NCBI RefSeq assembly: GCF_003387575.1
Contig: NZ_QUAB01000015.1
Coordinates: forward strand, 77,365 to 141,364
Source of the DNA: Microbacterium bovistercoris
Lineage (GTDB): Bacteria > Actinomycetota > Actinomycetes > Actinomycetales > Microbacteriaceae
Length of the DNA: 64,000 nucleotides
Direction: 5' to 3'
The notes beneath the pieces are model-generated. The model saw nothing but the letters and a program-made list of their open reading frames with translations, did not search any database and was not told the DNA's origin. Shown piece after piece: positions 55,607 through 63,350 of the stretch. Made by a program: the position numbers and the translations under genes. Positions within the stretch are counted from its first letter, which is position 1. Every line of letters begins with the position of its first letter.

Positions 55607-56779
55607 CTGACTTCCTCCCGCCGCCGCGCGCCCCTTGACGATCCTCGCAAAGCACTCACGACATACCTGACCAGGGCTTCCGGCTACTACGTCGCGGAGG
55701 CCGTCGGCATCTTCGTGCTCAAGCTGCTGATGCTGGTGCTCGCCGGGTTCCTGGTGTGGGCGATCTTCATGGGCTTCGAGGAGTTCGAGAACCTCTTCGC
55801 CGTCATCGTCCTGTGCGTGTTCCTCATCCCGTGCGTCATCGCGTGCGTCTGGATGGCGCTGTTCATGTTCACCGTCCCGATGGCAGCGCGCCTTCGCGTG
55901 TCGACGCTGTTCCGGCGCGTCCGCCCGGGTGCCGGCGTCCGGGACGCACCCAACGAGACCGCCGTTCTGCCCGAGGGCGCCCTGATCTCGGGCACGGACG
56001 GCCAGGGACTGCTGCTCCAGCGGACGGTGGCGTACCTCGTGCTCGGTCTGCCTGCGGCCGTGTTCCTCGGATACTGCCTGGTCGCCTACCTGAACGAACT
56101 GCAGCAGCTGCTGTTCGGCCCGCCGTCGGTCAGGTACTGGGACTGGCGTGCGCCCTCGAACTTCACGCTTCTCGGCGAAGAGATCTTCACAGACGACAAT
56201 CTGGGCGCGCTGATCCTCGTGCCGGCGATCTCGGCGGTGTTCCTGTTCGCGGGGACCGCACTGGCGGCACTCGCTCTTCCGGTGCTCACCCGGCGCGGCG
56301 CGGACGCCATCGACCTGGCCGTCACCGACACGGGCGTCATCGTCCGCGGCGGCCTGAGCATCGGTTGGGACGAGATCACCGAGATCATGGTCGTCCGCGA
56401 CACGCGAGCAGGTGCCGTGGTCGGGCAGCGTCAGGAGCGCTTCGCCGGGCAGCCGCGTGCCGTGATCAATCTGACTTTCTTCCCGCATCACTCCCGCACC
56501 CGGATCGTCTTCATCCCCCGCGACTTCCCGGCTCTGCTGGCGCGGGCAGGACGTCGGGGGTCGCGGGGTCTGCACGCCGATCGGGCCCTCGACTACGGAT
56601 ATGCACTCGCCGATCTGTGGGTGCACGAACCGGACGAGGTCGACGCCGTCTGCACCGGGTTCGAGCGCATCGCGCGCCGCACGCACATCACGTTGACCCG
56701 CCACGAGCGCGGAACGGGGATGGACGACCTGCTGGCGTCCTCGCCCGGCTGGCTCGGCGGAATGTTCACCCGGAACTAG
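55607..56779 (+). CDS. Four-helix membrane protein with C-terminal PH-like domain, start uncertain
   Basis: The frame encodes about 390 residues: two helices (about 29-56, 60-85), a loop, two more (about 144-167, 210-235), then TDTGVIVRGGLSIGWDEITEIMVVRD, a PH-like pattern. I do not recognise the family. No in-frame ATG or GTG precedes the conserved-looking start. CTG 55607 is given; GTG 55715 would lose the first helix end. A 6-codon frame, ATG 55590 to TGA 55610, overlaps the CTG. A TAGGCT box lies at 55567-55572. Confidence 0.55.
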   Translation: MTSSRRRAPLDDPRKALTTYLTRASGYYVAEAVGIFVLKLLMLVLAGFLVWAIFMGFEEFENLFAVIVLCVFLIPCVIACVWMALFMFTVPMAARLRVSTLFRRVRPGAGVRDAPNETAVLPEGALISGTDGQGLLLQRTVAYLVLGLPAAVFLGYCLVAYLNELQQLLFGPPSVRYWDWRAPSNFTLLGEEIFTDDNLGALILVPAISAVFLFAGTALAALALPVLTRRGADAIDLAVTDTGVIVRGGLSIGWDEITEIMVVRDTRAGAVVGQRQERFAGQPRAVINLTFFPHHSRTRIVFIPRDFPALLARAGRRGSRGLHADRALDYGYALADLWVHEPDEVDAVCTGFERIARRTHITLTRHERGTGMDDLLASSPGWLGGMFTRN

Positions 56780-56805
56780 CGCCCCTTCCGCGGCCCGCGA
56801 GCGGG

Positions 56806-56811
56806 TACATT
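56806..56811 (+). promoter_or_regulatory. -10 box of the YCII-like gene (leaderless)
   Basis: TACATT, 7 bases, ATG 56819. Confidence 0.5.
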
Positions 56812-56818
56812 ACCGACG

Positions 56819-57160
56819 ATGAGCCAGTACATCATCTACTTCAACCAGCAGTGGGTCGGCGATCACCCCGAGGAGTGGTTCGTCGAGCGCGGGCGCCTCT
56901 GCAACGCCGTCGTCGATGACATGCGCGACGCCGGCGTCCTCGTGTTCGCCGCCGGCGTCGACGAGGATCTCGACGCGGCGATCACCGCGGACGACACCGG
57001 CGGTGAGCTGGAGTTCGGAACCGGACCGTACGCCCCGGGCGAGCAGTACATCGGCGGCCTGACCATCGTGGACGTCCCCGACGAGGAGACCGCGCGGATG
57101 TGGGGCGGCAGGATCGCCGAGGCCTGCGGCTGGCCGCAGCAGATCCGCCGGGTCTACTGA
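56819..57160 (+). CDS. YCII-like (DGPFAETKE) family protein
   Basis: The 113-residue protein has MSQYIIYFNQQWVGDH, an AAGVDEDLDAAI stretch, GPYAPGEQYIGGLTIVDVPDEETARMW, the pattern of the YCII/PhnB-like group named for DGPFxExKE, where the motif here is TGPYAPGEQYIGG. These ferredoxin-fold proteins often sit near ECF sigma factors; none is near. The function is unknown. Its last 7 bases overlap the next gene, convergent. Confidence 0.8.
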   Translation: MSQYIIYFNQQWVGDHPEEWFVERGRLCNAVVDDMRDAGVLVFAAGVDEDLDAAITADDTGGELEFGTGPYAPGEQYIGGLTIVDVPDEETARMWGGRIAEACGWPQQIRRVY

Positions 57161-57696
57161 CCCTCTCCGGATATCCGGGACTGCAGCTGCCTGATCGTGT
57201 CGCCGAGGATGCCGCGCGCGAGCAGGCCCTCGCCGAGCGGGCCGGAGGCGTCGGAACCCAGTGGTGGAAGCAGCCGCAGAGCGGCCCGCTCGCGATCGGT
57301 GAGCTGCGCCACCTGCCAGTCGATCTCCTGCTGCACATGATCCGGCGTCGCGGCATCCGTCAGCGAGACGGCCTTCACCGCGTAGGCTGCGGCGCCCAGC
57401 GCATGCGCACCCATGTGCGCGACGGCAGCGGCCTGTGCGACGGACCTTGCTGCCGCCGTTCCGGCTGGGCTGGATGCGGCCTTCGCCGCTCTTCCCGCGA
57501 TCAGGCGCTTCCTGATCTCCCCGGCGCTGCTGCCCTCCCCCGCGCTGTACGCGCGCGTGCGGTCGACCGCGTCACGGATCTCGGCCTCGGCCGCGGCATC
57601 CGCCTCGAACAGCGGCAGCACGTGCTCTGCGCAGGCCAGCGCCCATCGGGCGACGACACGACGATCGGCTTCGCTCAAGGTCTGGACGGATGCCAT
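57154..57696 (-). CDS. Imm-5-like putative immunity protein
   Basis: The 180-residue helical protein has RRVVARWALACAEHVLPLFEADA (about 12-34), DAVDRTRAYSAGEGS, AAAARSVAQAAAVAHMGAHALGAAAYA and a C-terminal WQVAQL. This is the pattern of the imm-5-like proteins annotated as putative immunity proteins in actinobacteria. No toxin gene is recognised beside it. ATG 57694-57696 is chosen. It overlaps the acetyltransferase gene by 22 bases. Confidence 0.7.
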   Translation of the reverse strand: MASVQTLSEADRRVVARWALACAEHVLPLFEADAAAEAEIRDAVDRTRAYSAGEGSSAGEIRKRLIAGRAAKAASSPAGTAAARSVAQAAAVAHMGAHALGAAAYAVKAVSLTDAATPDHVQQEIDWQVAQLTDRERAALRLLPPLGSDASGPLGEGLLARGILGDTIRQLQSRISGEGQ

Positions 57697-58691
57697 GCGT
57701 CCATCCTTCCACGCCCGGGAAGGACCACATCCGACCAGGTCCACGTCACTGCAACCTCCTCGCTCTGCCGGAGCGCGCGCCGGCCGCGCGAGTTCGTCCT
57801 CTTCGTGGTCTCGCTCGGATGCCGTCGCACCCACTCCAGCGGGACGACATGCAGCGCCAGAGTCTCCGCACCGTCGTCAGCCGAGTGGACGAAGACGACG
57901 GCATGGCCGCCGACGGCCCACCAGAAGGGGTTCCGCCCGGCGGCCCCGGCCTCGGCGAGTTTCCGGCCGTACCCCTCGGTCTCATCGAGGTGCCCGAGCC
58001 GGTAGTCGTGACCTCCGTGCAGGTAGCCCCAGTGCGTCCTGAGCCGCCCGATGGTCTCGGCGACCGTGGTGCCATCGCCGCTCGCGTCTGCTACGACCAG
58101 CGGGAAGATCGCGTGCCGCCCTCGATCGATGACCGGCAGGCGCCAGTCCATCCAGGCATCTCCTCCGCGCTGCAGGGCGCGCTCGATAGCGTCGTGGGTC
58201 GCCTGGCAGTGCAGCCGCTGCAGATCAGCGGTCGAGATGCCCTCCCAGGCCGGCACGCGGTGCCGCATCCGCAGCAGCGGATACGGCCGGCCCTGGTCGT
58301 CCCGCGAGCTGCGCCCGACGGCGGTGAACCCGCGGCGCTGGTAGAACTCCACCGCCGCCGTGTTCTGCTCGTTGACGTCGACCGCGACCGCTCCGTGGTC
58401 GAGCGCGAAGCTCAGCAGCGCGGTCCCGGCACCGCGGCCGTGCTCGGCGGCATCGACGAAGAGCATCTCCACCTTGTCATCCGCGATCCCCACGAACCCG
58501 ACGATGCGTCCCTCGCGCTCCGCGACGTGCACGTCGACCTGCGGCAGGTGGTCCGAGGCGAGGTGCGCCTCGATGTCGTCGCGATCCGCTGCCGCGAGGA
58601 AGCCGTGCGTCGCGTCGACCGCACTGCGCCAGATCTGCACGAGACGCGGGTACTCGTCGCGGCCGTCGACGGGGCGGATGTCCATGGGCAT
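57675..58691 (-). CDS. GNAT acetyltransferase fused to an unrecognised C-terminal domain
   Basis: The 338-residue protein has a GNAT domain (1-148; EMLFVDAAEHGRGAGTALL with the acetyl-CoA loop, and NTAAVEFYQRRGF), close to YjaB-type enzymes. After LLRMRHRVP a second region of about 185 residues follows (WMDWRLPVIDRGRH, HWGYLHGGHDYRLG, NPFWWAVGGHAVVF), unknown to me. Single continuous frame. It starts TGATG, sharing a base with the upstream stop, and overlaps the downstream immunity-type gene. Confidence 0.72.
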   Translation of the reverse strand: MPMDIRPVDGRDEYPRLVQIWRSAVDATHGFLAAADRDDIEAHLASDHLPQVDVHVAEREGRIVGFVGIADDKVEMLFVDAAEHGRGAGTALLSFALDHGAVAVDVNEQNTAAVEFYQRRGFTAVGRSSRDDQGRPYPLLRMRHRVPAWEGISTADLQRLHCQATHDAIERALQRGGDAWMDWRLPVIDRGRHAIFPLVVADASGDGTTVAETIGRLRTHWGYLHGGHDYRLGHLDETEGYGRKLAEAGAAGRNPFWWAVGGHAVVFVHSADDGAETLALHVVPLEWVRRHPSETTKRTNSRGRRALRQSEEVAVTWTWSDVVLPGRGRMDAWHPSRP

Positions 58692-59389
58692 CAGTCCCTG
58701 CCGCACCGTGCGTCGATCAGCGACTGCGCGGAGCCGGGCAGCGTGGACGGGTCGTCGAAGAACGCGCGCCCCTGGCAGATGCGCACGAGCCCCTCCCACA
58801 CCTCGCGGTACAGGAGCGGGTCCGCCTGCAGTCGCCCCGACTGCCGCGGGGTGAGCGGGAATCGGTAGCTGCCGTCCCAGTGGCCCTGCCCCACATCCAG
58901 ATCGAGGAGGAGGTCGCCGCGCCGCCGGATGATCGCCGGAGCCCAGTTCCATTCGGCGCCCTGCGGCCGGAAGATCTGCTCGATGCCATCGGGCACTCGG
59001 AACGAGACGCGGGGCTCACGCGCGTCTTCGACGAGTTCACCGGCGACGGTGAGCCACACGACCGCGCCGTCGCGGACTCCCAGGTTCGTGGCCATCGACG
59101 GCCAGATGCGCGGCACTGCCGGGAAGTCCCATGCCACAGTCCGAGCGATCTCGGGATCGTAACGCGCGACCGAGATCCCGATCGGCCGTTCGACGTGCGG
59201 CCCCAGCGCGTCGAGCACCGCCTGGACCTCGGCACTGTCGATCGGCCTGCCCAGCGCGCTCGCGAAGAGCGCGGACGGCGCCGTTTCCCAGGTCGGTGCC
59301 GACTCGGTTCCGTGGCGTCGTGGCCGAGCGCTCACTCCCGCCCCGCCGTCGGAAGGCTGTCGAACGTCGTCACTCTCCCAGCCTCGCAC
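58691..59389 (-). CDS. Hypothetical protein
   Basis: The 232-residue soluble protein has FASALGRPIDSAEVQAVLDALGPHV, AWDFPAVPRIWPSMATNLG, and GHWDGSYRFPLTPRQSG followed by an aromatic C-terminus. I do not recognise a family; many conserved-looking Trp/Asp residues suggest a real protein. Start GTG 59389 overlaps DUF2809 by 20 bases; GTG 59335 after GGGCGGGA is an alternative. It is one of a run of overlapping genes. Confidence 0.6.
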   Translation of the reverse strand: MRGWESDDVRQPSDGGAGVSARPRRHGTESAPTWETAPSALFASALGRPIDSAEVQAVLDALGPHVERPIGISVARYDPEIARTVAWDFPAVPRIWPSMATNLGVRDGAVVWLTVAGELVEDAREPRVSFRVPDGIEQIFRPQGAEWNWAPAIIRRRGDLLLDLDVGQGHWDGSYRFPLTPRQSGRLQADPLLYREVWEGLVRICQGRAFFDDPSTLPGSAQSLIDARCGRD

Positions 59390-59765
59390 GTCGGCTGCCG
59401 CGGCGCATCCGACAGATCACGACGAGTGCGACCCCCACCGCATACCAGAGCAGATCCCACAGTGAGAAGCCTGTTCCGAAGACGAGCCGGAGCGGAGGGA
59501 AGGATGCCGCCCACTGGGAGGGCAGCGGGGTGAGCTGCAACAGCTCGACGCCGACACACCACCCCAGCGCGACTGCAGCCGTGACCCGCCAGCGAGCGCA
59601 CGGCGCGACGAATGCGACGAGCAGCGCGATCAGTGCGGCGTAGAGGACGTCACCCACCGCATCGCTGACGGGGCCCGCCGGTGCCAGAAAGTGCACGGCG
59701 AGCCCGGCGGCGACAGTCGCGACCGCGGCCAGCGCGAGGAGGAGACGACGTCGTGGCCGGTGCAC
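59370..59765 (-). CDS. DUF2809 (VanZ-like) membrane protein
   Basis: The 131-residue protein has four helices and the motif VELLQLTPLP with RLVFGTGFSLWDLLWYAVGV, the fixed core of DUF2809. The family, distantly like VanZ, has no known function. It starts at GTG 59763-59765 directly after the DUF1801 stop, so it is translationally coupled. Confidence 0.82.
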   Translation of the reverse strand: MHRPRRRLLLALAAVATVAAGLAVHFLAPAGPVSDAVGDVLYAALIALLVAFVAPCARWRVTAAVALGWCVGVELLQLTPLPSQWAASFPPLRLVFGTGFSLWDLLWYAVGVALVVICRMRRGSRRARLGE

Positions 59766-60161
59766 TCAGCTGCGCCGGTTCTCGGCGATCGCGTCCCGCA
59801 CGAGCAGACGAAGCTTGTCCTCGTCGACCGTCGCCCCCTCGACGAGATCGATCGCACGCACCGTTGTGCCGTCCAGCCTCGCGTTGAACAGGCGATCCGG
59901 GTCATCCAGCTGGGCGCCCTTCGGGAAGGTCAGCCGCACGGCCTTCTTCAGCACGTCCGCCAGGCAAACGTTCCCGTCGCAGACCCAGGTGGCGACGCCC
60001 TCCGGCTTCGAGGGTTTCCGCCACTTGATCTCCTCGACGATGTCCGGATCGGCGCTGAGGACGGCTCGCCGGAGCCGCGCCAGCGTCTCCCCCTTCCACC
60101 CGCCGGCGGCGGCGATGATCTCGTCGATCTCTCTTCCTGCGGATGATTCGTTGTCGCTCAT
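59766..60161 (-). CDS. DUF1801 family protein
   Basis: The 131-residue protein shows EEIKWRKPSKPEGVATWVCDGNVCLADVLKKAVRLTFPKG, which is the YdhG/DUF1801 fold (like the MW1337 or iron-chaperone group), with KWR-P and VRLTFPKGA as landmarks. Its role is unknown. The ATG is 6 bases below CAGGAT (60168-60173, minus strand), a possible leaderless -10. Confidence 0.85.
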   Translation of the reverse strand: MSDNESSAGREIDEIIAAAGGWKGETLARLRRAVLSADPDIVEEIKWRKPSKPEGVATWVCDGNVCLADVLKKAVRLTFPKGAQLDDPDRLFNARLDGTTVRAIDLVEGATVDEDKLRLLVRDAIAENRRS

Positions 60162-60188
60162 GAGTACATCCTGGCCTGCGGCGGACGA

Positions 60189-60539
60189 TCAGGTGGCCGG
60201 AGTCATGACTTCCACGCGGGATGCTGGGCTGGGCAACGCTTGTACCGTTGCTCGCTGTCCCGGTCGACGGCGGCGCGGTCGTCTTGGTCGCGCAGTCCGG
60301 AGGGCGGAGAAGCCGGTCCGGTCGTCGGCACTCGGTCCATCGACGGTCTGAGTAAGCGCCCAATATGTCCGCTGATACGTGAGACGCTCCGGCGCATAGT
60401 TTCGACCGGCTCGTCCCGCGGGCGTGAGGTCGCCCTTGTCACCCCAATCGTCTGGTTCGATCCCGAGCATTGCGGAGATCTCCGCCACGTTCTTCGTGTC
60501 GCTGTGAACGGTGAAGGAAGCTCGATTGCCCCGGATCAT
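60189..60539 (-). pseudogene. DUF4279-type gene, probably truncated by a frameshift
   Basis: The first about 80 residues fit DUF4279: RASFTVHSDTKNVAEISAML, IEPDDWGDKGD and YWALTQTV. After TGFSALR the frame turns into an Arg/Pro-rich tail without the expected hydrophobic repeat. In the +1 frame from about 60280 the reading LRDQDDRAAVDRDSEQRYKR has normal protein composition, then stops. So the gene is probably broken. It is coupled to the hydrolase by ATGA. Confidence 0.5.
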
Positions 60540-61459
60540 GGACGAGAGCCTATTCCGCCGAGATCACGGCCGTCGAGCGTTCGCTCACCTCGAGACAGCC
60601 ACTGACGGAGTACGCCGACCCACTCCTCGAACGCATCGAGATGGGCGTCATGAGTTCCGCCGGCGAGGTCGATCCTGTCCGTTTCAGGGCGTCGCCGGAT
60701 CAATTCATTCTTCTCGGCGTCGTCGAACATCCCATTCCTCGCGAAGATCACGCGCGTCGGAACCCGGAGAGTCTCCCATTCGGCCCAGCGTGGCTCGTGC
60801 ACGGCTTCGATCGTGCGTCGCATGATGTCGGGGTCGAAGCGCGGGACAAGCCCGTTCCCCTGCGTTTGAAGGTCCGCCACCCACGCTTCGACGATCGCGT
60901 CGTCGCCGAGGAAAGCGCGCGCGGCGTCCTCATCTGCGAACGGCACCGGCCAGGACGCGAAGTACCTGCCCAGAGCCGCTGCCGATTCCGGGTCATGGCT
61001 GCCCGCGACATGGCCTTCCAGCATGACGAGTCCCTCGACCAGGTCCGGACGAGCCGCAGCCGCGAGAAAGGCGGTATGCGCTCCCATCGACTGGCCGGCG
61101 AGGGTTGCTCTCCGCCCAGGGACGAGCTCCTCGATCACCGCGACGACGTCCTCGACGAAAGCCTCGCGCGTCAGATCATCGGGACGCCGCGTGCTCAGAC
61201 CATGCCCCCGCTGATCCACAAGCAGCACCCGGCACCCGTCGAGTTCCCGCGCTGTGGGCAGCAGCTCCCGCGAGCTCCCGGCCAGGCCGTGCAGCAGGAC
61301 GACGACCGGCCCGTCGCCCTCCAGGTCGCTGACCGCGATCGAGACGCCGTCTGGACACAAGACCACGCGGGACGTCATGCGATCTGCTGCGGAGCTATCG
61401 TCACGATCTCGTCGCTCAACGCTCTGCACTCGGCGCTCGTCGTTCGACCGCAGATTCAT
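60536..61459 (-). CDS. Alpha/beta hydrolase
   Basis: The 307-residue protein has the oxyanion motif LLHGLAGSSREL, the elbow LAGQSMGAHTA with Ser, and AGGTHDAHLDAF with the catalytic His near the C-terminus. The fold fits esterase or haloperoxidase-like enzymes; substrate unknown. ATG 61457-61459 has GGAGGAG at the right distance; MTSRVVL (ATG 61378) would be the family-like start if the N-terminal extension is not translated. Confidence 0.85.
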   Translation of the reverse strand: MNLRSNDERRVQSVERRDRDDSSAADRMTSRVVLCPDGVSIAVSDLEGDGPVVVLLHGLAGSSRELLPTARELDGCRVLLVDQRGHGLSTRRPDDLTREAFVEDVVAVIEELVPGRRATLAGQSMGAHTAFLAAAARPDLVEGLVMLEGHVAGSHDPESAAALGRYFASWPVPFADEDAARAFLGDDAIVEAWVADLQTQGNGLVPRFDPDIMRRTIEAVHEPRWAEWETLRVPTRVIFARNGMFDDAEKNELIRRRPETDRIDLAGGTHDAHLDAFEEWVGVLRQWLSRGERTLDGRDLGGIGSRP

Positions 61460-61501
61460 TCAGGACTCCTCCGGCATTCCCCCGCCACAGCTCGGGGTGA
61501 G

Positions 61502-61535
61502 TCACACGTTGAAGCGTGACTCCACCACGCTACGC
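61502..61535. repeat. Flanking motif copy A
   Basis: ACGTTGAAGCGTGACTCCAC and the bases after it resemble 61818-61853 and 63751-63790 (consensus CGTTgAAg..GGAaCTCCACcACGTC). Copies A and C lie just past the kinase reading frames. Confidence 0.45.
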
Positions 61536-61700
61536 CACGGTGAGGCACCACGCGTAGAGCATCACGTCGGCCTGATCCTTCGGCGAGAAGACGCGATCGA
61601 AGTCGTGCGAGAGCCGCGAGAAGTCCCGCCCGAGCGCTCGTTTCGAGCCGGTTTCCTGGCTGAATCCGGAGATCGTCCGACGACTCAGCGGATCCAACAT
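61530..61700 (-). pseudogene. Fragment of a nucleoside-kinase-like gene
   Basis: A 56-codon frame (ATG 61700, TAG 61530) ends RALGRDFSRLSHDFDRVFSP-KDQADVMLYAW. It matches the C-terminus of the kinase at the right edge (EALGRDFIRLWNEVW...FFPRERADVLYVG). The ATP site and most of the protein are missing. It is a degenerate or displaced copy. Confidence 0.55.
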
Positions 61701-61817
61701 GACACGGACTCGTCGAACTCGCGGCGCCTCAGGATGATGCTCCTCGTACTTGCGCTCCGTTCGCCACCGGTCGATGCGAAGAGAGTATCGGCACTACGAG
61801 CCGGTGAGCCGCCTAAG

Positions 61818-61853
61818 CGCTCAGCCGTTGAAGTGGAACTCCACGACGTCGCG
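61818..61853. repeat. Flanking motif copy B
   Basis: GCGCTCAGCCGTTGAAGTGG then AACTCCACGACGTCGC; the clearest copy. It shares GCGCTCAG with copy C. Confidence 0.5.
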
Positions 61854-61868
61854 TCACAGACAGGCGTC

Positions 61869-61895
61869 ACGGTGCGGCTAAAACAGCCGCACCGT
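61869..61895 (-). terminator. Terminator of the two-gene cassette
   Basis: An 11-bp perfect stem (61869-61879 with 61885-61895) and an AAAAC loop, 69 bases past the stop of the HEPN gene. Confidence 0.65.
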
Positions 61896-61963
61896 CCCAA
61901 CCATCAGCATCGGTCGCCGCTGCTGCCGCAGGCGCTTCAGCATGGCGTTCAGATCCCTCACCT

Positions 61964-62707
61964 TCACAGCCAGAGGATGCCGGCCACGTCTTCGACGTGA
62001 GCCTTCACCTTCGAGATGCCCGGCCAGTACTTGTTCGGGTGTCCGCACTGGTTCCGGAGGTCGAGCGCCTGACCGAGGATCTTGTGCTGAGCCTTGTCGA
62101 TAATGCCGAGATCCTGCGCGACCTTAAGGATGTCGACTTCCTGGAACTTAAGTAGGTCGTCGTGAGTCTTGAGGCTTGCCTTGGGTAAGTACTTCTGGAA
62201 AGCCGTTGTCACCGCGCTCGCACCGTGCGACCAAATACGCTGCTTTAGGTCAGCGGCAGCGCCGACCCACACGAAGACGACTGCGGCGCGACGAGCATCC
62301 ACTCTGAGGCACAGCACAGCTTCTTCGAGGAAGCTCTTCGCGCCAGGATCGGTGACCTTCGCTACGACCTTCTCGAGGTCGCCAACGCTCTGCTCTAGCT
62401 CGGGCTCGTTCTCCGGTAGTCCGTGATTCGCGCGGACCGACTTACGTCCCGTCTCCGTCAACTGCCAGAGCTTCGAGCCGTTGGCTGTGTTGCCGACCAC
62501 ATCGACGTTCGCCCCGGCCTTACCGAGCACGTCCGCCATGTTGATGTTCTTCGCGTTGGTGATGCGCGCGCTCACGACGGCGGACTTGACCTCTGCCGCG
62601 GTCATTGACTCTTTGTTGCCGTACCGCTCGTTCCAGTAGAGGACGGCGAGCGCGACCGTCTCGCGCTTCGCCCTCTTCACCGCGGCGAGGAACTCTACGA
62701 GCGTCAC
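61964..62707 (-). CDS. Winged-helix protein with C-terminal HEPN-like domain
   Basis: The 247-residue protein has a winged-helix-like N-terminus (1-95: LYWNERYGNKESMTAAEV, NAKNINMADVLGKAGANVD, KLWQLTETGRKSV) and a helical C-terminus (about 110-247). There DARRAAVVFVWVGAAADLKQRI and LDLRNQCGHPNKYWPG occur; Arg218-x4-His223 fits the HEPN RNase motif. Abortive-infection C-terminal domains are of this type. The likely role is RNA cleavage in defence; this is inferred. The ATG overlaps the stop of the upstream gene (ATGA). One sampled line of this gene is 50% GC, far below the neighbours. Confidence 0.65.
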   Translation of the reverse strand: MTLVEFLAAVKRAKRETVALAVLYWNERYGNKESMTAAEVKSAVVSARITNAKNINMADVLGKAGANVDVVGNTANGSKLWQLTETGRKSVRANHGLPENEPELEQSVGDLEKVVAKVTDPGAKSFLEEAVLCLRVDARRAAVVFVWVGAAADLKQRIWSHGASAVTTAFQKYLPKASLKTHDDLLKFQEVDILKVAQDLGIIDKAQHKILGQALDLRNQCGHPNKYWPGISKVKAHVEDVAGILWL

Positions 62708-63312
62708 TTTGCAGACTTCGACGGGAGGTCATTTCTAACGAGTCCGTAGCCTCGAGGGGAGACTTTGATGTCGTCGCCGTCTGATGTGTCGAGGAAACCC
62801 GCGCGCGTAGCAGTGATGGACAGCGAGTTCTTCGGGTTGCTGGGTGCCGTCCAACCAGCGTCGACGTAAAGCGTCACCACCTGGTTCGCGTTCGCCTTCG
62901 GAAGTTTCGCGACTTCCTTGATCCAGTACACGGCGCACGTGTTCTTGTCGTTCTGCGTCGCGGGCTTCTTTTCCGCGATGAAGTCACGCCAGGACTGCAC
63001 GCCTTCGGGGGCGGTTTCCAGGGTCTGGTCGATCGAGACCTTCGCTGCCTTGGTCGTCCGCTTAGGCTTCGGCTTTCCGTTGCCTCCACCCGCGCCGCCC
63101 GCAATGTCGCCCACCGTCGAGTCAGAGGCGTTAGCGTCGGCGTCGCCGGACGCCTCAACGTGAATCTGAGGCGTCCTGACGTGCAGTGTGGACTTGCCAA
63201 ACATGTGCGAGAACGCGGCGTTCTGCAGATCGGTATTGCCCTCGATGGTCGCGACTACCTCGAGGACGCGCTTCATCTGATCCAGTCGCGCGTCGAAGTC
63301 TTCGTCGGCCAC
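62704..63312 (-). CDS. Partner protein with winged-helix-like domain
   Basis: This 202-residue protein has an acidic helical start, a disordered linker (about 52-90: Gly/Ala/Lys-rich) and a C-terminal domain (107-198). There AVYWIKEVAKL, SNPKNSLSITATRAGFLD and IKVSPRGYGLVRNDLP align by eye with the N-terminal domain of the HEPN-type protein. So both partners seem to share the module. I do not recognise a family. GTG 63312 with GGAGG is chosen; an in-frame TTG (63333) adds MSWNGGT. It could be the regulator or antitoxin of the pair. Confidence 0.6.
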   Translation of the reverse strand: MADEDFDARLDQMKRVLEVVATIEGNTDLQNAAFSHMFGKSTLHVRTPQIHVEASGDADANASDSTVGDIAGGAGGGNGKPKPKRTTKAAKVSIDQTLETAPEGVQSWRDFIAEKKPATQNDKNTCAVYWIKEVAKLPKANANQVVTLYVDAGWTAPSNPKNSLSITATRAGFLDTSDGDDIKVSPRGYGLVRNDLPSKSAK

Positions 63313-63321
63313 AGTGCCTCC

Positions 63322-63350
63322 ATTCCAGGACAAGAGTGTCCTGGAATATA
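63322..63350 (-). promoter_or_regulatory. Promoter and palindromic operator of the cassette
   Basis: ATTCCAGGACA-N4-TGTCCTGGAAT (63322-63347) is an 11-bp perfect palindrome overlapping the -10 TATATT (63345-63350, minus strand) and reaching close to the ribosome site. Autoregulation by one of the winged-helix products is likely. A weaker TGTCC-N8-GGACA lies at 63389-63406. Confidence 0.6.
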
